From Lathyrus oleraceus (lineage: Eukaryota; Streptophyta; Magnoliopsida; Fabales; Fabaceae): a DNA stretch of 64,000 nt. Location: positions 432,716,136 through 432,780,135 of the forward strand of contig NC_066581.1 of NCBI RefSeq assembly GCF_024323335.1, read 5' to 3'. The notes under the pieces are model-generated. The model did no database searches, was not told the origin of the DNA, and saw only the letters and a list, made by a program, of their open reading frames with translations. Of the stretch, positions 47,501 through 57,635 are shown piece by piece (the stretch's first letter is position 1; each line of letters opens with the position of its first letter). The position numbers were made by a program, and so were the translations under genes.

Positions 47501-48151
47501 TCAAACTCAGTTTTGCCTTTGGGCTTCTTTTTCAGTTTAAAACCTTTTCAGAAAGGACGTGTTACTCCCGTTCTACCGTGAACGACACTTAAGCCTCCAT
47601 GTGCGAGCAAGACATGTTTAACCGCTAGAGTGTGATCCGATTTCATCCATTCTACCGTAAACAGGCAGACGCTTAAAGCTCCCATGCTCGAGCATACAAG
47701 TCAGTCGACAGTAGAACGCGAACGTTAATAATGTCCATTAAAAACAACTAACACATCAGTCCTAGCTCCACGAACTACGGAGCTCTGATTTCCTCATTGC
47801 ATGAATGAGGATACGTAGGCACGATGACCCAAATCCTTAGCGAGCACAATTATCTATTCCCTTCACCTTTTCCACACTTATCTATTAACCCCTATTTCCA
47901 CCCTTTCGCGAGTAATCTTCAGATAATAACACCTATTCTTATGAAGAACATTCAAAACGGTTCCCATGGAGTACCATGGATGTTTGGGGTTCTAATACCT
48001 TCCCTTTGCATAACCGACTTCCTTACCCATTTCTATTTCCCCCGAGTTTTATCAATGTTTTCCCTTCCCTTAGAGGATAAATGAAGTTCGATGGCGACTC
48101 TATTGTACCTTTGAGCGTGCGACGCGCTCGAGTATAATTCGCATAGCTTCA
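44164..48151 (+). repeat. Element B 3' LTR, second part (after element C)
   Basis: Continues the LTR interrupted at 28153 and ends ...GCATAGCTTCA at 48151. It is homologous to the 5' LTR part at 12156-16055 with numerous scattered substitutions. It includes the TATA-like box at 45345-45352 and the three-copy module (about 46770, 47020, 47330). What follows 48151 is not a primer site, which confirms this is the 3' LTR. Confidence 0.9.
44514..45092 (-). pseudogene. Unrecognised antisense reading frame inside B's LTR (3' copy)
   Basis: The homologue of 12565-12966: CYKAVLKEFTTVEKVKGLLA and CFDDVFEALPTLLHKVAYRC with several substitutions. It is still open, and longer at both ends. Its last ~50 codons simply run antisense through the H+-ATPase fragment and are not part of the original protein. 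I do not recognise the family. Confidence 0.45.
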
Positions 48152-48418
48152 GACACGCATAAGGGAGACATGATTACAGCCCATGATGGAAGTCTAATCC
48201 CCAAATCATCACACTGCTTGAGGAGATCTCAAGGGTCTGTCTCTTGATTTCTGCTAGACAGCTGTCTAGAAGATCCAAAGTCAGACGCATGATGCCCCAC
48301 GTGTTGATCTATCTGATCTTCAGGAATACCAGGGGATTGGATCCTGAGGATTTCTGATTCAGATGACTCCTAACTGGTAGAAGTATCAGAGTCAGATCCA
48401 GATACCAAATGTTTATTT
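48152..48418 (-). pseudogene. Element E (copia) fragment downstream of RNase H, possible envelope-like region
   Basis: One minus-strand frame reads protein-like through most of the stretch: a serine/acidic block (ESSESEILRIQSPGIPEDQI), then DFGSSRQLSSRNQETDP, then CDDLGIRLPSWAVIMSPLCV, with two stops. It is the left flank of element D and hence continuous with 62333 onward, i.e. downstream of the copia RNase H. SIRE/Maximus elements carry an envelope-like region in that place. The assignment is by position and composition, not by a recognised domain. B abuts it at 48151. Confidence 0.5.
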
Positions 48419-48423
48419 CAGAG
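48419..48423. other. Target-site duplication of element D, left copy
   Basis: CAGAG, repeated at 62328-62332. Confidence 0.95.
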
Positions 48424-51400
48424 TGTCATACCCCGATTTTAGATCCATCTACATTCATCCAGTATGCATCATGCATTCATTTTAATATAAACCCTAATTC
48501 ACGTCTGAGGTCAATCGTTGACTTTCTAGTCAATTAGTTGACCAAAGTCAACCATCCATTCCCAAATCCATATTGTCTCGATTTTGATAAACATTGGTCA
48601 TTATCTAGGCCTTTTCGATCATGGTGCTTTTAATTACAAAATGGATTCTAATTTAAGTTATTTGACTTTTTAATTTTTAATTTGATTTTAATTTCAAATT
48701 AAGTCTAATTTCAAATTTCAATTTAATCTTAATTGTTTTTTTACTAATGATTCAAACTCTAATTGATTTTAATTTTCAAATAAATGTTAGAAATGATATC
48801 AAATTAATTTTAACAAATTATAGATTAATTTGATTTCAATTGGTTTTATTGGTTTTTTATTTTAAATTGACATTTAGATGAGTCTTGGATTATTTCTAAA
48901 ATCCATATCCATTTTTATAACCAAATATCCATTTCCATAAACCAAGTTACAATCATTCTTATTCTTTACAATCACTTCAATCAAGTTCAAATTACAGCCA
49001 AAACCTAATTACATGTTCATTTCTAAACCAATACCATTATACAACCACTACAATTTCTAATCCAAGGTTACAAGGTAACATTACCACATACATTTCATAA
49101 ACTACATAACCATTACAACCATTTCATCACATTTCAAATTCAATAATCTCATACATTTCTACTATTACACAACATGAGCCAATGCGACAAGGTCCGAAAC
49201 AGCTCCATTGCATTTTATCATCCAAGATTCCAAGCAAGCCCCGAACTAAGAAACTCGCATCCAAGCGGTTAACCTGCACCCAAAGTATAAAAAACCAGTG
49301 AACCAAACCACTACATGGGATGTTTAAGAAGGCTAAAAGGTAGAAATTTGTACATCAATTTCTCTCTCAAATAATAGCATCACATTCGGCCAACCTGCTA
49401 ACAGTTTTTACTAACATTTGCATAATGAGTATCAAGCAGTAATATCCTATTTCACCAGCACCTTAACACTATTAGTCATTACCGACAAGTCCATACATTA
49501 CAATATCAAAGTCCACAACAACCCATCCAATTGACTACCCAAACAAAACCAAAGTTCATGTTGGTCTTCCTTGTTCAAGGAGTCTTTCGATTATGCCTTC
49601 ATGATTCATTTGGGCTCCTTGTGATTCTTAACCCATTTTCAAAACATGGTCGTCTCATGTAGATTGAGCACATCGGCCCTGCAACAATGGACCTTATACC
49701 GTCTAAATATTTTGTTGTCAAGGCCATTAGCAACAACCTGCAAAATGATATTGCAGTAAGCCAACCAAACACATCCATCACCATCAGAGTCGTACCTAAA
49801 TCACCTAGCCACAAAAACTGCATCGAAATCTCTCGCTGACCGCCGCAGACAATAACAAAATATGAACTTAGTTGCAAGACATTTCTCAAGCTTCACAACT
49901 GAGCCTTTTAATGCTCAGTTTCAGCAAACCAGAGGCATAAGAGTGCAGGTGTATAACGGAAACCTGGAAGGGAAACTCCACTTGTGGCTCATGATTTTTT
50001 TTAGAACCTAAAGAAAAGAAGGGAAATCAGTTAATAGTTATCGACCATAAAAACTCATAACAGCTCAATGAACTTCTGGAACCACGAAATTCAACGGAGT
50101 TCCAATAACGGTCTAACAACCAATTTCTCCAATTGCTAAGCTAACTCATAAAATCGTCGACTCTAACTGAATCTACAACCGAAACCGATCATGAATTTTC
50201 ACTAAGTTTTCACTGCAGTAAACAAAGTAATTGGTAAGGCGTTAAAATTCAAAAAAATACCCAAAAGAGAATTAAGACAAAATTAGAGGAAGAAAGCTAA
50301 GTTCATATTACCGTTTCCGATTTAACATCAAATAGGGCAATCCAAACTGAGCATACCGAAAGAATTTTGCAGAGACCCCTTTTTGATCTCCAGAGGCCAA
50401 TATGAAACCCTAATTGTTGAGTATAAAAGGTGAGAGAGGAAACGAGAAGAAGGAGGGAAAAAAAATCTGAAAAGGCAAAGAAACCCTAAATTTTTCCAAA
50501 CGAAAAATCTAACCTTGGAGACGGCGAGAAACCCTAGACCAAAAGAGGAGAGAGCGGCGACAGTGTGAAGAACTTAGCAAAGAGAGGAAGATCAAGCTCA
50601 CCGTCACCGCCGAAGGTGAGCCGTCTTGTTCGATTTTCTTTTGGAAACCATGGCTTATTTTTTCTTTTCGTGTTTAGGTTGAGAGAGATGACGGTTGAGA
50701 GATGATGAGAGATTGGGGGTTTGAGAGTTGATAGCAATAGAGAGATGGAGAGATGGAGAGATGACGAGTGAGAGTGTCTGAGATTCTTCGTGAGGAAGAT
50801 CTTTGGTTTTCTGGGTTCGTTATGTATTCCTCTCACGTTCCGAATACTCCTCTTTTATTTATTTTTTAAAAACAAGCACTTAAGCCATTTTAAAACTTAA
50901 GGCGTTTAGTTTTCCTTGTACCTTCTATTAACTAGTGTTTGTTAATGCTGTTTAGTGTTCCCAATCCATAATCTTTTGGAAACCCAACAGCCAGGCGGCT
51001 AGGGTTACCCTTTGGGATTCCTCCATTGTTTTAATTAGTTAACAGTAGCCCACCTCTTCTAATTAGTTTTTATTCTAAATTATTTTCAGCTATTCCTGTT
51101 CATATATTCAAGTTATTATTAAGATAATAGATGACTATAAGTGGCCTAGTGGAGAGAGAGCAGTTTCACTTGTTTTAGTGGGATGGGTTCGATGCTTGGG
51201 AGTAGCATATATCTCCCTATTTTTATTTTATGCTTGCTATTTCATTTAAATTTTTTATAACTTCTACTATTTATTTTACTTTTGATATTTTTATTGGATT
51301 AATTTAATTTAATTGTTAATTAGTTGTTAGATTTTAAATGTTTAGTTTTTTTAGATTTTTCTTAATTATTGATTTTTTTTTATTTGGGATTTGGTACGGT

Positions 51401-52452
51401 TAATTGATTTCCATGCGTTAATTAATTTAATTAGGTTATTAACATCCATGTTCATACCTTTACACATGTAAATAATCATATTCAAATTCACTAAACTTTC
51501 GATTTAAATTTCACTAACTTTCCATAGTTTCAACATTTAGTTTCATTTCCTCCCATTAGAATCTAGCATTCTGGTGGGAACTCGATTATATATATAAAAT
51601 TAACTCAATTATATATATAAAATGAACTCCGTTATATATAAAATTGATTCGATATACATATAAAATTGTAAAATTAATTTTATCCCTATAATACAATTTA
51701 ATTTTTAAACTATCTTTACAACCCGATTAAATTCTTTTTTTAAACACGAAAGAAGATGACCATTCAAATCTTGCATTCCGGTGGGAACCCTCGAAAAATT
51801 CGTCCTAAGCCTCACGTTTTGGATTAATCGTTCATTCTTTTTTCTTCATTCTTAAAACACTTAACAATTAACTTGGACAAAGAGAAGGACCGTTGGGATC
51901 AAGCATTCTGGCGTAACCCTTTGAATAGTTGATTCTCATCAAGTGTTCGTTGTCCAAATAATTTTCTTAAATAATCCGAATGAAAAAGGACCATTGGAAT
52001 CTAGCATTCCAGTGGAACCCCGAGTGATTGACCCAGAGGCTCATGTCTCGTTCTCATCAAATATTCGTCCTTCAACCTCAAAAATACTTAACTCCTACCT
52101 TAACACTTTTTCAATAAAGATGGAAATGGAACATGGTGTATACCGTGCACTCCTGAGATTAAGATTCAAGGTGGATTCCTTGCTTATCTTAGCTCTCGCC
52201 ATCATCTAAAATTGTCAATGCGGTTTCTTCAAACCCTTTCTCAATCAAACCTCAAAACACTTAATTTTTATCAAACACTTTTGCCAATAAAGATAGAAAT
52301 GGAACATGGTGTATACCGTGCACTCCTGAGACTAGGATTCGAGATGGATATCTCGCTCATCCAAGTTCTCGCCATCACTCAAAATACATCCAACCAATCA
52401 AACTCTTTTCTCGCAGCCGCGCGATTAGTCAAAAAACCTTTTCCATAAACGA
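48424..52452 (+). repeat. Element D 5' LTR, truncated at its 3' end
   Basis: Starts TGTCATACCCCGATTTTAG and aligns with 57636-61667. Features: a TTGAC palindrome cluster (48509-48553) and a TATA-like box at 50421-50430. There is an AT-rich stretch with ATATATA runs (51580-51680). Four degenerate copies of GAATCTAGCATTCYRGTGG-type motifs lie at about 51557, 51770, 51897 and 51988. A module with ATGGAACATGGTGTATACCG occurs twice (52122, 52298). The 96-codon antisense frame at 49599-49889 is also in the other LTR and is not considered a gene. Confidence 0.9.
50421..50430 (+). promoter_or_regulatory. Candidate TATA box of D's 5' LTR
   Basis: GTATAAAAGG, repeated in the 3' LTR at 59636-59645. It is followed by a purine-rich stretch. 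Confidence 0.55.
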
Positions 52453-52839
52453 TTGATTGACATAAGGTCACCAACACTCAAGGAGGAAGGCTCAGGTACA
52501 TATACCTTGATTTCTGGGCCAGGTAATGAGAAAGGGAAAGGACCCTTGAAACCCCTCAAGGTTTTGTTCCACAAGGAAGATATCAGGGATGTGGCTAATG
52601 AGCTATCATTGTTTCCTGGTAAGAGCATTGAGATACCGCCTTGGATTTCCAATGTCACGACCCATACCAATGAAAGAAAAGGAGAAGTGAGTAGTGGATC
52701 CAAGAGGGTTGCGTTCAATGATGAGATTGAAGGAAAAGAAATTGAATATCATCATGCCAATGTCAAAAAGCATGTTGATCCCAACCTTCAAGTGGCTGAA
52801 AATGAGCAGTTAGCAATGCCCAAAGTGCCATACCAGTAA
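52453..52839 (+). CDS. Unrecognised 129-codon open frame in element D
   Basis: Begins exactly at the deletion junction (MIDIRSPTLKEEGSG) and continues with SGPGNEKGKGPLKPLKVLFH, SIEIPPWISNVTT and FNDEIEGKEIEYHH before a TAA. It is hydrophilic and protein-like, with no motif I know from gag, protease, RT or integrase. It is probably the 3' remainder of a longer internal frame whose 5' part was deleted, so its start is artificial. It may be an internal coding or linker region specific to this subfamily. Confidence 0.4.
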   Translation: MIDIRSPTLKEEGSGTYTLISGPGNEKGKGPLKPLKVLFHKEDIRDVANELSLFPGKSIEIPPWISNVTTHTNERKGEVSSGSKRVAFNDEIEGKEIEYHHANVKKHVDPNLQVAENEQLAMPKVPYQ

Positions 52840-55129
52840 ACACTACCATTTGGTCTTCATTACAAACAATCCTGGTTTGGTGGTAAACGTTAACCCATCG
52901 GCCGAATAAGTGTGAAGGTCTCAAGGGGTGTCCCCATAGGTTAATGGATCAAGTTTGAAGAAGTTATTCCCTAAAGCTGGCAATCATTTGGTTGTTTCAA
53001 CACTTCTTTTGTAGTTTCCTCGCATGTTGATTGTTATTTGCTTTGAAGCATTGTTGTTTTATTTGAATTGGTAAGATTAATGAAATGTTTATGCATCTTT
53101 TGAATTAGTCCATTCGTATTCACTCGTTTTTCATTTATGTTAAAAACAAAAATACTCATCTCATTCACTTTTGTTTATCAAACCGTTGTGTTAACAAAGA
53201 TTGGAAGGAGGATGATGAAAACGAAACACCTGAAATTGTTGTGGTATGCTTTTGAGTAAAACCTTGTCGATGATGTAAGGCATTGTTTCAAATCCCCAAA
53301 CACTGAAGAAATAAGGAGTTAATCCCTAGTCAACCACTTTGAGCCTAGAAGTTGGTGTTTATTTCAGATCTAAAACCCTTAATCTTAACCTGGGGCAGGG
53401 TAGTTATGTTCAAATAGTTTGATTATGCATTCGATCTTTCAAAAAAAATTCGTCCATATGTACCCCCTCCAGTTAGGTTCAACCACATGTTATCCTTCGC
53501 GCACATGTTGAAGTGTCGAAGAAGTTGAGAAAAGCTAAAATTAGTGTTGGTTGATCCTCACCCACCAATAACCTGGCAGTCAACATGCGTAAAAAAAGAA
53601 CAGAAAAAATTCCGCTAAGTCAAACACCACAAAATGACTTAGGCAAAAGTCAGGGCATCCCGATGGACCGAAAGCTTCAAAGAAGCGGTCTAGGCAAAAT
53701 TAGGGATAAAGAAAATCAATCGAGAGAGGTCATTAAATCCTCAACAAAAACAAAATAAGGTGACTGCCATTTCAAGAAAATCTCACGTCGAATCCTCATT
53801 TTCGCTTTCGCATCTTCGAAGTCAAATGCGTGTATTGAATTAACTGAACATAGGAACTGGAGATCATCAAGAAGAAGGGGTGGGTAAAAATAAATTTTGA
53901 GCCTTATATCCTTTTGTTTCAAAAAATCGTGAACCAGGCCACGTTATAACCCTTAAAAGACCTAATTGAGACAAGGTTTATTTTGAAAGCATACTACAAC
54001 AAGGTTGTATTAACCTAACTCCAAACGATTTTTGTTAATCATTTGATGGCATCAACTTGCATACTGTGAATGACTTGATCATCATTGTGTTCTTATCAAT
54101 GACCCGCTCACTGTATTTCACCCCTTCATATCAATAAACTTTGAGTTCAAATTATTGCATAAACATTGCATTAAAATTACCATTTTTTTTGAATGCACAA
54201 TCTTATTTGCGAGTCAACACTTAGCATCAAAGAAATTCCAACAATATGCAGTTGAGGAAATTGATAAAGTGAAAGAAGTCCAAACATGGGAAATCACTTT
54301 AAGCATCAGTTAATTCAAGCTAATCACCCTAAGGGTCATCTCGCCAAGAGTAATTTGCTTCAAGACTTAGACCGGGGCAAGCCACATCAAAGCTCAATGA
54401 GTCCAACTATCCAAAGGACAGTCAATCAAGAGTCTACCATTCCAACATTTGGTTAGTCAAGTTCAGACCACTGCAAGTTTCAAACACTTGGGGCAAACCA
54501 TCTCGAGGTAGTCTCATGGCAAGTTGTTTCCAAACTCACTTTCAAGGTGAACATTTCCAAAGACCCAACGGACCGGGGTAAGATGAGCCACAGAGGGGCA
54601 ACACCTCTTTCTTCATGCTTTCAAACCGCTCAAACAAATTCTGCCATACGTCAACAACTTTTGAGTTTAAGAGGAGTGCCCAAAAACTATGCTAGCATGA
54701 TTCATTAATCCTCCAAAAGGATCCCATTGACTAAGTTGTGGTGTCAAGCTTGATAGAATTCTCCTTTGATAACATCTATCATAAAATATTTGGTTGGGTT
54801 CTCGGTGTTGAGGAATCATGATCTCCATAAAAAGCCTCTACAGCTCCCAGTCCACTCAAGTGTCAGCATTTTCATATCATGATCATTCATATATCATGCA
54901 TAAAAAAGTTCAAACCATGCATAGCCGAAATGTACTTCGGGCTCATTTTGCATTGACCCGGGTCTTGTTATTGATCCTATACCCTTTGACCTCTAATTCC
55001 AGTTTGTATTTGGTGCCCTTAAACCAACATCCGGTTTTCGCAGTCATTTTCAAGTCCAATTGTTGTTGGCACCAATCTGTTAAAAGTTGGTTATAATCCA
55101 TTACTTACGGTTAAAAGTCCAATTGTTGT
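52840..55129 (+). other. Element D 3' UTR head
   Basis: Non-coding. From about 53090 to 54000 it aligns with B's 3' UTR head (GATGATGTAAGGCATTGTTT, GACTTAGGCAAAAGTCAGGG, AAAAGACCTAATTGAGACAA). 54000-55129 shows no clear repeat or gene. Confidence 0.7.
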
Positions 55130-55135
55130 TGAGCT

Positions 55136-57262
55136 TTGGTCCATTGTGAGGTCATGTATGAACCTGTTGTTTCCGTTATCAGGTCATATATGAACCTGTT
55201 GTTGAGCATTGTTAGGTCATATATGAACCTGTTGTTGAGCTTTATTCAGGTCATATATGAACCTGTTGTTGAGCTTTATTCCATTATCAGGTCATATATG
55301 AACCTGTTGTTGAGCTTTATTCATGTCATATATGAACCTGTTTGTTGAGCTTTATTCATGTCATATGTGAACCTGTTGTTGAGCTTTATTCCATTATCAG
55401 GTCATATATGAACCTGTTGTTGAGCTTTATTCAGGTCATATATGAACCTGTTTGTTGAGCTTTATTCAGGTCATATATGAACCTATTGTTGAGCTTTATT
55501 CCATTATCAGGTCATATATGAACCTGTTGTTCAGTGCTATTCAGGTCATATATGAACCTGTTGTTGAACTTTATTCCATTATCAGGTCATATATGACCCT
55601 GTTGTTCAGTGCTATTCAGGTCATATATGAACCAGTTGTTGAACTTTATTCCATGGTCAGGTCATATATGAACCTGTTGTTGAGCTTTATTCAGGTCATA
55701 TATGAACCTGTTGTTGAACTTTATTCAGGTCATCTATGAACCTGTTATTGAGCTTTATTCAGGTCATATATGAACCTGTTGTTGAACTTTATTCCATTGT
55801 CAGGTCATATATGAACCTGTTGTTGAACTTTATTCCATTATCAGGTCATATATGAACCAGTTGTTCAGTGATATTCAGGTCATATATGAACCTGTTGTTG
55901 AACTTTATTCCATTGTCAGGTCATATATGAACCTGTTTTTGAGCTTTATTCAGGTCATATATGAACCTGTTGTTGAGCTTTATTCCATTATCAGGTCATA
56001 TATGAACCTGTTGTTGAGCTTTATTCCATTATCAGGTCATATATGAACCTGTTGTTGAACTTTATTCAGGTCATATATGAACCTGTTGTTGAACTTTATT
56101 CCATTATCAGGTCATATATGAACCTGTTGTTCAGTGCTATTCAGGTCATATATGAACCTGTTGTTGAACTTTATTCCATTATCAGGTCATATATGAACCT
56201 GTTGTTCAGTGCTATTCAGGTCATATATGAACCTGTTGTTGAACTTTATTCCATTGTCAGGTCATATATGAACCTGTTGTTCAGTGCTATTCAGGTCATA
56301 TATGAACCTGTTGTTGAACTTTATTCCATTGTCAGGTCATATATGAACCTGTTGTTGAGCTTTATTCAGGTCATATATGAACCTGTTGTTGAGCTTTATT
56401 CCATTATCAGGTCATATATGAACCTATTGTTCAGTGGTATTCAGGTCATATATGAACCTGTTGTTGAACAATATTCCATTTTCAGGTCATATATGAACCT
56501 ATTGTTGAGCTTTATTCCATTATCAGGTCATATATGAACCTGTTGTTCAGTGCTATTCAGGTCATATATGAACCTGTTGTTGAACTTTATTTCATTGTCA
56601 GGTCATATATGAACCTGTTGTTGAGCTTTATTCCATTATCAGGTCATATATGAACCTGTTATTCAGTGTTATTCAGGTCATATATGAACCTGTTGTTGAA
56701 CTTTATTCCATTATCAGGTCATATATGAACCTGCTGTTCAGTGCTATTCAGGTCATATATGAACCTGTTGTTGAACTTTATTCCATTATCAGGTCATATA
56801 TGAACCTGTTGTTCAGTGCTATTCAGGTCATATATGAACCTGTTGTTGAACTTTATTCCGTTATCAGGTCATATAGGAACCTGTTGTTCAGTACTATTCA
56901 GGTCATATATGAACCTGTTGTTGAACTTTATTCCATTGTCAGGTCATATATGAACCTGTTGTTGAGCTTTCATTCCAGTATTACCAGGTCATATATGAAC
57001 CTGTTGATACACTCTTCTTGAATTTTTCTGAGTTTGTTAGGTCATATCTGAACCTGCTGTCAGAACTTCTTGATATTCCCCAGCATTGTCAGGTCATATA
57101 TGAAGCTGTTGTTGTGCTTTATTCCAGTATTGTCAGGTCATATATGAACCTGTTTTGAAGAGTCTTTCTATATGTTTGTTTCAGTGTTATCAGGTCATAT
57201 ATGAACCTGTTGTAGCATTTTTTTCCCTTATTCGGGTTTAGTAAGTCATATGTGAACTTACT
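55136..57262 (+). repeat. ~55-copy tandem array in D's 3' UTR
   Basis: The core CAGGTCATATATGAACCTG recurs about 55 times by hand count. Units of 34 bases (ending TTCAGTGCTATT or TTGAGCTTTATT) alternate with units of 41 bases (extra CATTATC or CATTGTC), making a common 75-base higher-order unit. As 75 is divisible by three, a 25-codon peptide (MNLLFSAIQVIYEPVVELYS...) repeats without stops in long stretches (56043-56537, 56650-57021). In each unit CAGGT pairs with ACCTG across CATATATGA. The last copy uses AGTAAGT/ACTTACT (57240-57262) instead. Confidence 0.93.
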
Positions 57263-57309
57263 ACCGAAATCTCTTGTATTCTAAGTATTGTTTATCAAAT
57301 TTCACTTTG

Positions 57310-57480
57310 AGTACTCCCCAGTGTGTGTCTGATTCTCCAGCAGGATTTGTTTTCCCCAGCAAATTTGTTTTTTACCATTTGTCTGTCTCCCTGTGGACCA
57401 TCAGCATTCCCCACAAATTGGTCTGCCTAGTAGCATCTCCTGTTAAGGGTTCACCATATCCCTAGTAGATAAAAATTACA
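57310..57480 (+). other. Cluster of TCCCCAG-type motifs before D's polypurine tract
   Basis: TCCCCAGTG (57315), CTCCAGCAGG (57335), TCCCCAGC (57353) and TTCCCCACA (57408) on the sense strand. TCCCCAGCAG is the complement of the second half of the Ogre primer site. Confidence 0.5.
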
Positions 57481-57620
57481 AAAAAGAATCTTGGATCAGC
57501 ACATATCATATCATATCATATCATGTCATAGAGATTCAGAATCAAAATCTGGGTCTTCTTAGTATTTAACTATCTCCCACTATGATCATATCCTGCTTCA
57601 TATTCTCTAGTTGAAGATAC

Positions 57621-57635
57621 TTAAATAGGGGCAAC
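57621..57635 (+). other. Element D polypurine tract
   Basis: TTAAATAGGGGCAAC directly before the 3' LTR start at 57636. Confidence 0.9.

Larger units (their letters stand above)
12156..48151 (+). mobile_element. Element B: non-autonomous Tat/Ogre-type element, split by A and C
   Basis: Plus-strand element: 5' LTR (right part only, 12156-16055), primer site 16058, ORF1 remnant, truncated gag, 3' UTR, polypurine tract, and a 3' LTR of about 8,022 bp once element C (28154-44158) and one target duplication are removed. The 5' and 3' LTRs align over 12156-16055 versus 44239-48151 with many substitutions, so it is clearly older than C. No protease, reverse transcriptase or integrase is present. 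Element A interrupts the 5' LTR, and the remaining ~4.1 kb of that LTR must lie left of the window. The right end abuts element E at 48152 (GACAC). Confidence 0.9.

Noticed and set aside
49599..49889. 96-codon antisense frame, nearly identical at 58814-59104
   Set aside because: The two copies are just the two LTRs of D; no other support for coding.
50534..50836. 100-codon antisense frame in D's LTR
   Set aside because: Low-complexity pyrimidine-rich sequence downstream of the TATA box; no domain.
51580..51680. ATATATA-rich stretch as an origin or matrix attachment site
   Set aside because: Only AT-richness supports it; it is duplicated with the LTR and needs experimental evidence.
55452..57021. 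Open frames coding a repeated MNLLFS...IQVIYEPVV peptide as a gene
   Set aside because: They arise because the 75-base unit is divisible by three and has no stop; no start context, domain or relation to neighbours.
55136..57262. CRISPR-like regular array
   Set aside because: Repeats are contiguous without unique spacers and lie in a plant retroelement 3' UTR.
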